This document shows, piece after piece, positions 13,146-14,980 of a stretch of 14,980 bases of DNA. Source of the stretch: CAZXBB01 sp964638815. Lineage in GTDB: Bacteria; Planctomycetota; Phycisphaerae; Phycisphaerales; SM1A02. The position numbers were made by a program, and so were the translations under genes. The stretch covers positions 1 through 14,980 of the forward strand of contig CAZXBB010000351.1 of assembly GCA_964638815.1 (NCBI GenBank), written 5' to 3'. Numbering within the stretch: the stretch's first letter is position 1; every line of letters starts with the position of its first letter. Below the pieces are notes generated by a model. The model saw only the letters and a program-made list of their open reading frames with translations, ran no database searches and was not told the origin of the DNA.

Positions 13146-13169
13146 CCGAGAGAGCGCGCGCGGGGCTTC

Positions 13170-13580
13170 CTACTCCTCTTCGCCCACCTGATCGACGCCG
13201 CTCGGGGTGTCGGGGCGTTCGGTCCAGTCCTCGGCCCGCTTGCCCAGGTTGAGCTCGCTCTGCATCGTCTTGCGATAACCCAGGCGGCGGACCACCTCGA
13301 GGATGTCCGTCCAGCTCGGGAACGTCTTGCCGTTCACCTGCTTGAACCTGTCGATGGCCATGAGGAAGAGGAACTGCTCCTGCGTCAGCTCGCCCTCGTC
13401 GGCCGCCTTGAGGAAGTCCGACCGCCGGCGCCCCGGCCCGCGGCGTCGTTCGAGGTTCGTGCCGAGCGGCTCGCCCGACCGCTCTTCGCGGCGTCCGACG
13501 CCCGTCCTGCGGTCCACGACCGACTCGCGACGATCCTCACCCCGCTTCGCGGGCTCTTCGAGTGCATCAGGCTTGCGCAT
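13170..13580 (-). CDS. Conserved charged protein, unknown function (136 aa)
   Basis: The protein has a disordered, very basic N-terminal half with repeated RR pairs (DRRESVVDRRTGVGRREERS and LERRRGPGRRRSDF). A helical C-terminal domain follows (about 65-105: LTQEQFLFLMAIDRFKQVNG, KTFPSWTDILEVVRRLGYRK), with an acidic tail. The LTxEQFLFLxAIDxFK..FPxWxxxLEVxRxLGYRK pattern is one I associate with planctomycetes; no function is known to me. GGAGG lies 5 bases before ATG 13580, a good start. The gene converges on the ferredoxin, with a 24-base gap lacking a clear terminator. Confidence 0.8.
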   Translation of the reverse strand: MRKPDALEEPAKRGEDRRESVVDRRTGVGRREERSGEPLGTNLERRRGPGRRRSDFLKAADEGELTQEQFLFLMAIDRFKQVNGKTFPSWTDILEVVRRLGYRKTMQSELNLGKRAEDWTERPDTPSGVDQVGEEE

Positions 13581-13605
13581 GGGCGCCTCCCGGCAGGAAT
13601 AATCC

Positions 13606-13618
13606 GATTACGCTAATC
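13606..13618. promoter_or_regulatory. Perfect 13-bp palindrome GATTA-CGC-TAATC between divergent genes
   Basis: The palindrome, with an extra TAATC just beside it (13600-13604), lies 26 bases upstream of the 136-aa gene. It is in the 145-base gap to the divergent DUF6677-like gene. It could be an operator for a dimeric regulator. No regulator is identified. Confidence 0.35.
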
Positions 13619-13725
13619 TCGGCCGCACTGACGCGTCGGCCTCGGCGCATGTCGGCGTTCCGCCGAGCCTGCTGAACCCGGACCCCTCCCGATCGCCAGA
13701 AAATCGGACGCTCCGCCCGCCACCC

Positions 13726-14232
13726 ATGGCCCCCTCGCCCGCCCCACCGCCGAAGTCCGTTCTCAGCCCCAGCGCGGCCGTGCTCGCGTGGCTCTGGCCG
13801 GGCCTTGGGCACATCAGCCTCGGCGAGCGCAGACGCGGCTTCCTCATCATGTTCGGCGTGCTCTTCCTCGTCGTCAGCGGGCTGCTGATCGGCGGGCTCG
13901 ACTGCGTGGATCGCAGGAACGACCGCCTCTGGTTCCTCGCGCAGAGCCTCTGCGGGCCCATCGCCATCGTCGCCGACCTCGGCAACCAGGCGCTGGTGCA
14001 GCAGGTGCAGCCGCCGGACGAGGACTGGCGGCGCAATTATGACCTGCGCGAGCGGTTCCTCGACCGCGACCCCGAGCTGATCGGGTCGCTCCGGCGCGTC
14101 GGGCTGGGACGCGTCAACGAGATGGGCACGCTGTTCGTGGCGCTCGCGGGCCTCATGAACCTGGTCGTCATCCTCGACGCGCTGTACGCGCGGCCGTACG
14201 CCGCCACCCGGGTCGCGGAACGATCCACGTGA
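13726..14232 (+). CDS. DUF6677-like membrane protein
   Basis: The 168-aa protein has LAWLWPGLGHISLGERRRGF at 20-39, a motif also seen in TM2-type membrane proteins. Helices lie at about 38-58 and 70-85, and a C-terminal segment GRVNEMGTLFVALAGLMNLV (128-147) leads into a last helix. The PGLGHxxLGxRRRG plus GRVNExGTLFxALAGLMNL arrangement is what I recall for the planctomycete family DUF6677, of unknown function. ATG 13726 is the first in-frame start before the core; no Shine-Dalgarno is evident. Its stop overlaps the start of the next gene (TGATG), so the two are translationally coupled and likely act together in the membrane. Confidence 0.85.
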   Translation: MAPSPAPPPKSVLSPSAAVLAWLWPGLGHISLGERRRGFLIMFGVLFLVVSGLLIGGLDCVDRRNDRLWFLAQSLCGPIAIVADLGNQALVQQVQPPDEDWRRNYDLRERFLDRDPELIGSLRRVGLGRVNEMGTLFVALAGLMNLVVILDALYARPYAATRVAERST

Positions 14233-14480
14233 TGATGCTGCTCTCGTACATCCCGTTCCTCCATCCGATGAGCATCTTTCATCAGTGGTCGTACCTGCTG
14301 CTGATACCGCTCTCGTTCGGGATCTCCGTGATCTACAAGGCGCTGCGGCTGCCCGTGCTCGACTCGTTCTGGCGCGAGGTCGCGATCATGACGACGCAGA
14401 TCGTGCTCGCAATGATTGCGCTCGCGATCGGGCTCGCCGTGCTGGTGCAGGTGATTGTTCCGCTGATTCCGGTTGAGTAA
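14232..14480 (+). CDS. Small membrane protein coupled to the DUF6677-like gene
   Basis: The 82-aa product has two hydrophobic helices (about 17-35 and 50-78), with the loop YKALRLPVLDSFWREVAIMT between them. ATG 14232 shares its A with the TGA of the preceding gene; a GTG at 14229 and an ATG at 14235 are alternative starts in the same frame. The overlap argues for coupled translation at a fixed ratio. I do not recognise a named family. Its last codons carry the -35 of the next promoter. Confidence 0.82.
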   Translation: MMLLSYIPFLHPMSIFHQWSYLLLIPLSFGISVIYKALRLPVLDSFWREVAIMTTQIVLAMIALAIGLAVLVQVIVPLIPVE

Positions 14481-14501
14481 CAAAACTGGGGGTGTTACAC
14501 T
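14473..14501 (+). promoter_or_regulatory. Promoter of the sigma factor gene
   Basis: TTGAGT (14473-14478) and TACACT (14496-14501) are spaced exactly 17 bases apart. The -35 overlaps the last codons of the upstream gene. Transcription would start near 14508, leaving a leader of about 73 bases. It resembles a housekeeping sigma-70 promoter. Confidence 0.55.
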
Positions 14502-14525
14502 GCGTTGCACGATGGATTGAAGTCG

Positions 14526-14549
14526 GCAGAGCGCATGGCCGCGCTGTGC
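14526..14549 (+). promoter_or_regulatory. Hairpin in the sigma factor leader
   Basis: GCAGAGCGC and GCGCTGTGC pair over nine positions with one mismatch around ATGGCC. It lies in the predicted leader between the promoter and AAGGA (about 9 bases before ATG 14581). No T-tract follows. Role unknown. Confidence 0.35.
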
Positions 14550-14580
14550 CCAGGAAGAAACCGGTCAAGGATCGACCCCC

Positions 14581-14980
14581 ATGCCCATCGCACTTGGCGA
14601 GCGGGCGGATCGCTGCGGCGCGTCAGGCATCTCGACCACGCCCGCCTCGGTGCTGAAGGACTGGCACGAGTACCAGGCCTCCGGTTCGGTGACCGCTCGA
14701 AACCGGCTCGTTTCCTACTACATGAAGACGCATGTGCGCCCGATCGCGGCGCGTCTGCACGCCGGCCTCCCGCGGCACGTCGAGCTCGACGACCTCGTGC
14801 AGCAGGGCTACTTCGGCCTGATCGACGCGATGGATCGCTACGACCTCGACCGCGAGACGCGCTTCGAGACCTTCTCGCGGCGACGCATCTTCGGCGCGAT
14901 CCAGGACTATCTGCGCTCCATCGATCCAGTGCCGCGCCTGACCCGCATCCGCACCAAGCGCCTCCAGGCAGCCGGCGAGC
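14581..14980 (+). CDS. Sigma-70 family (FliA/WhiG-like) RNA polymerase sigma factor, 3' end beyond window
   Basis: The frame is open from ATG 14581 to the window edge (133 codons). Residues 41-60 (NRLVSYYMKTHVRPIAARLH) and 70-88 (DDLVQQGYFGLIDAMDRYD) are sigma region 2.1-2.2, the core-polymerase contact. ETRFETFSRRRIFGAIQDYL (92-111) covers regions 2.3-2.4, which melt and read the -10. RSIDPVPRLTRIRTKRL (113-129) starts region 3. The short N-terminus without region 1.1 and the RSxDxVPR junction fit the FliA/WhiG group, used for flagellar or developmental genes. AAGGA is about 9 bases upstream of the ATG. Region 4 is outside the window, and which genes it controls cannot be told. Confidence 0.92.
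   Translation, partial: MPIALGERADRCGASGISTTPASVLKDWHEYQASGSVTARNRLVSYYMKTHVRPIAARLHAGLPRHVELDDLVQQGYFGLIDAMDRYDLDRETRFETFSRRRIFGAIQDYLRSIDPVPRLTRIRTKRLQAAGE

Overview
The window is about 15 kb of GC-rich bacterial chromosome, most likely from a planctomycete of the Phycisphaerae type. This placement is an inference from gene content, not from a marker gene. It rests on a membrane protein ending in a CPxC..CxxC zinc ribbon, a DUF6677-like protein, an RHPLTRIV-type small exported protein, a Lys/Arg-repeat histone H1-like protein and a FliA/WhiG-like sigma factor. These are families or styles I associate with that group.

Layout. Positions 1-717 (- strand) hold the N-terminal 239 codons of a secreted M43/pappalysin-like zinc metalloprotease that runs off the left edge. 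Positions 718-1209 have no intact gene but carry a decayed fragment of an IS21 istB helper ATPase, so the left end looks like accessory DNA. Two membrane proteins of unknown function follow on + (1210-1860 and 1968-2366). Positions 2508-8392 (- strand) form a compact operon: a 1162-aa exported double amidohydrolase, a 440-aa exported amidohydrolase-like protein, and a CorA-type divalent cation transporter, with gaps of 11 and 6 bases. Of the three amidohydrolase-fold domains, only one keeps its metal ligands.

Positions 8467-9000 (+) encode a small exported or lipoprotein-like protein. Positions 9127-10751 (- strand) hold a small conserved protein and an M16-family protein that has lost its zinc-binding motif; this pair is bracketed by two short G/C-rich tandem-repeat arrays. 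Positions 11027-11533 (+) encode a membrane-anchored protein of unknown function, which converges on dapB (11544-12248, -; lysine and diaminopimelate synthesis).

dapB diverges from a 79-aa histone H1-like gene (12404-12643, +) across an AT-rich control region. That region has back-to-back promoters and a structured leader, and the histone gene ends at a strong terminator with a UUCG loop. Then come a seven-iron-type ferredoxin (12876-13145, +), a planctomycete-style charged protein (13170-13580, -), and a translationally coupled pair of membrane proteins (13726-14480, +). Last is the 5' part of a sigma-70 family sigma factor (14581 to the edge), preceded by its own promoter.

The genes look like ordinary chromosomal cargo rather than one island. 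The parts most worth a second look are the amidohydrolase/CorA operon with its two degenerate domains, the structured leader of the histone-like gene, the inactive M16 gene with its flanking arrays, and the IS21 relic at the left edge.
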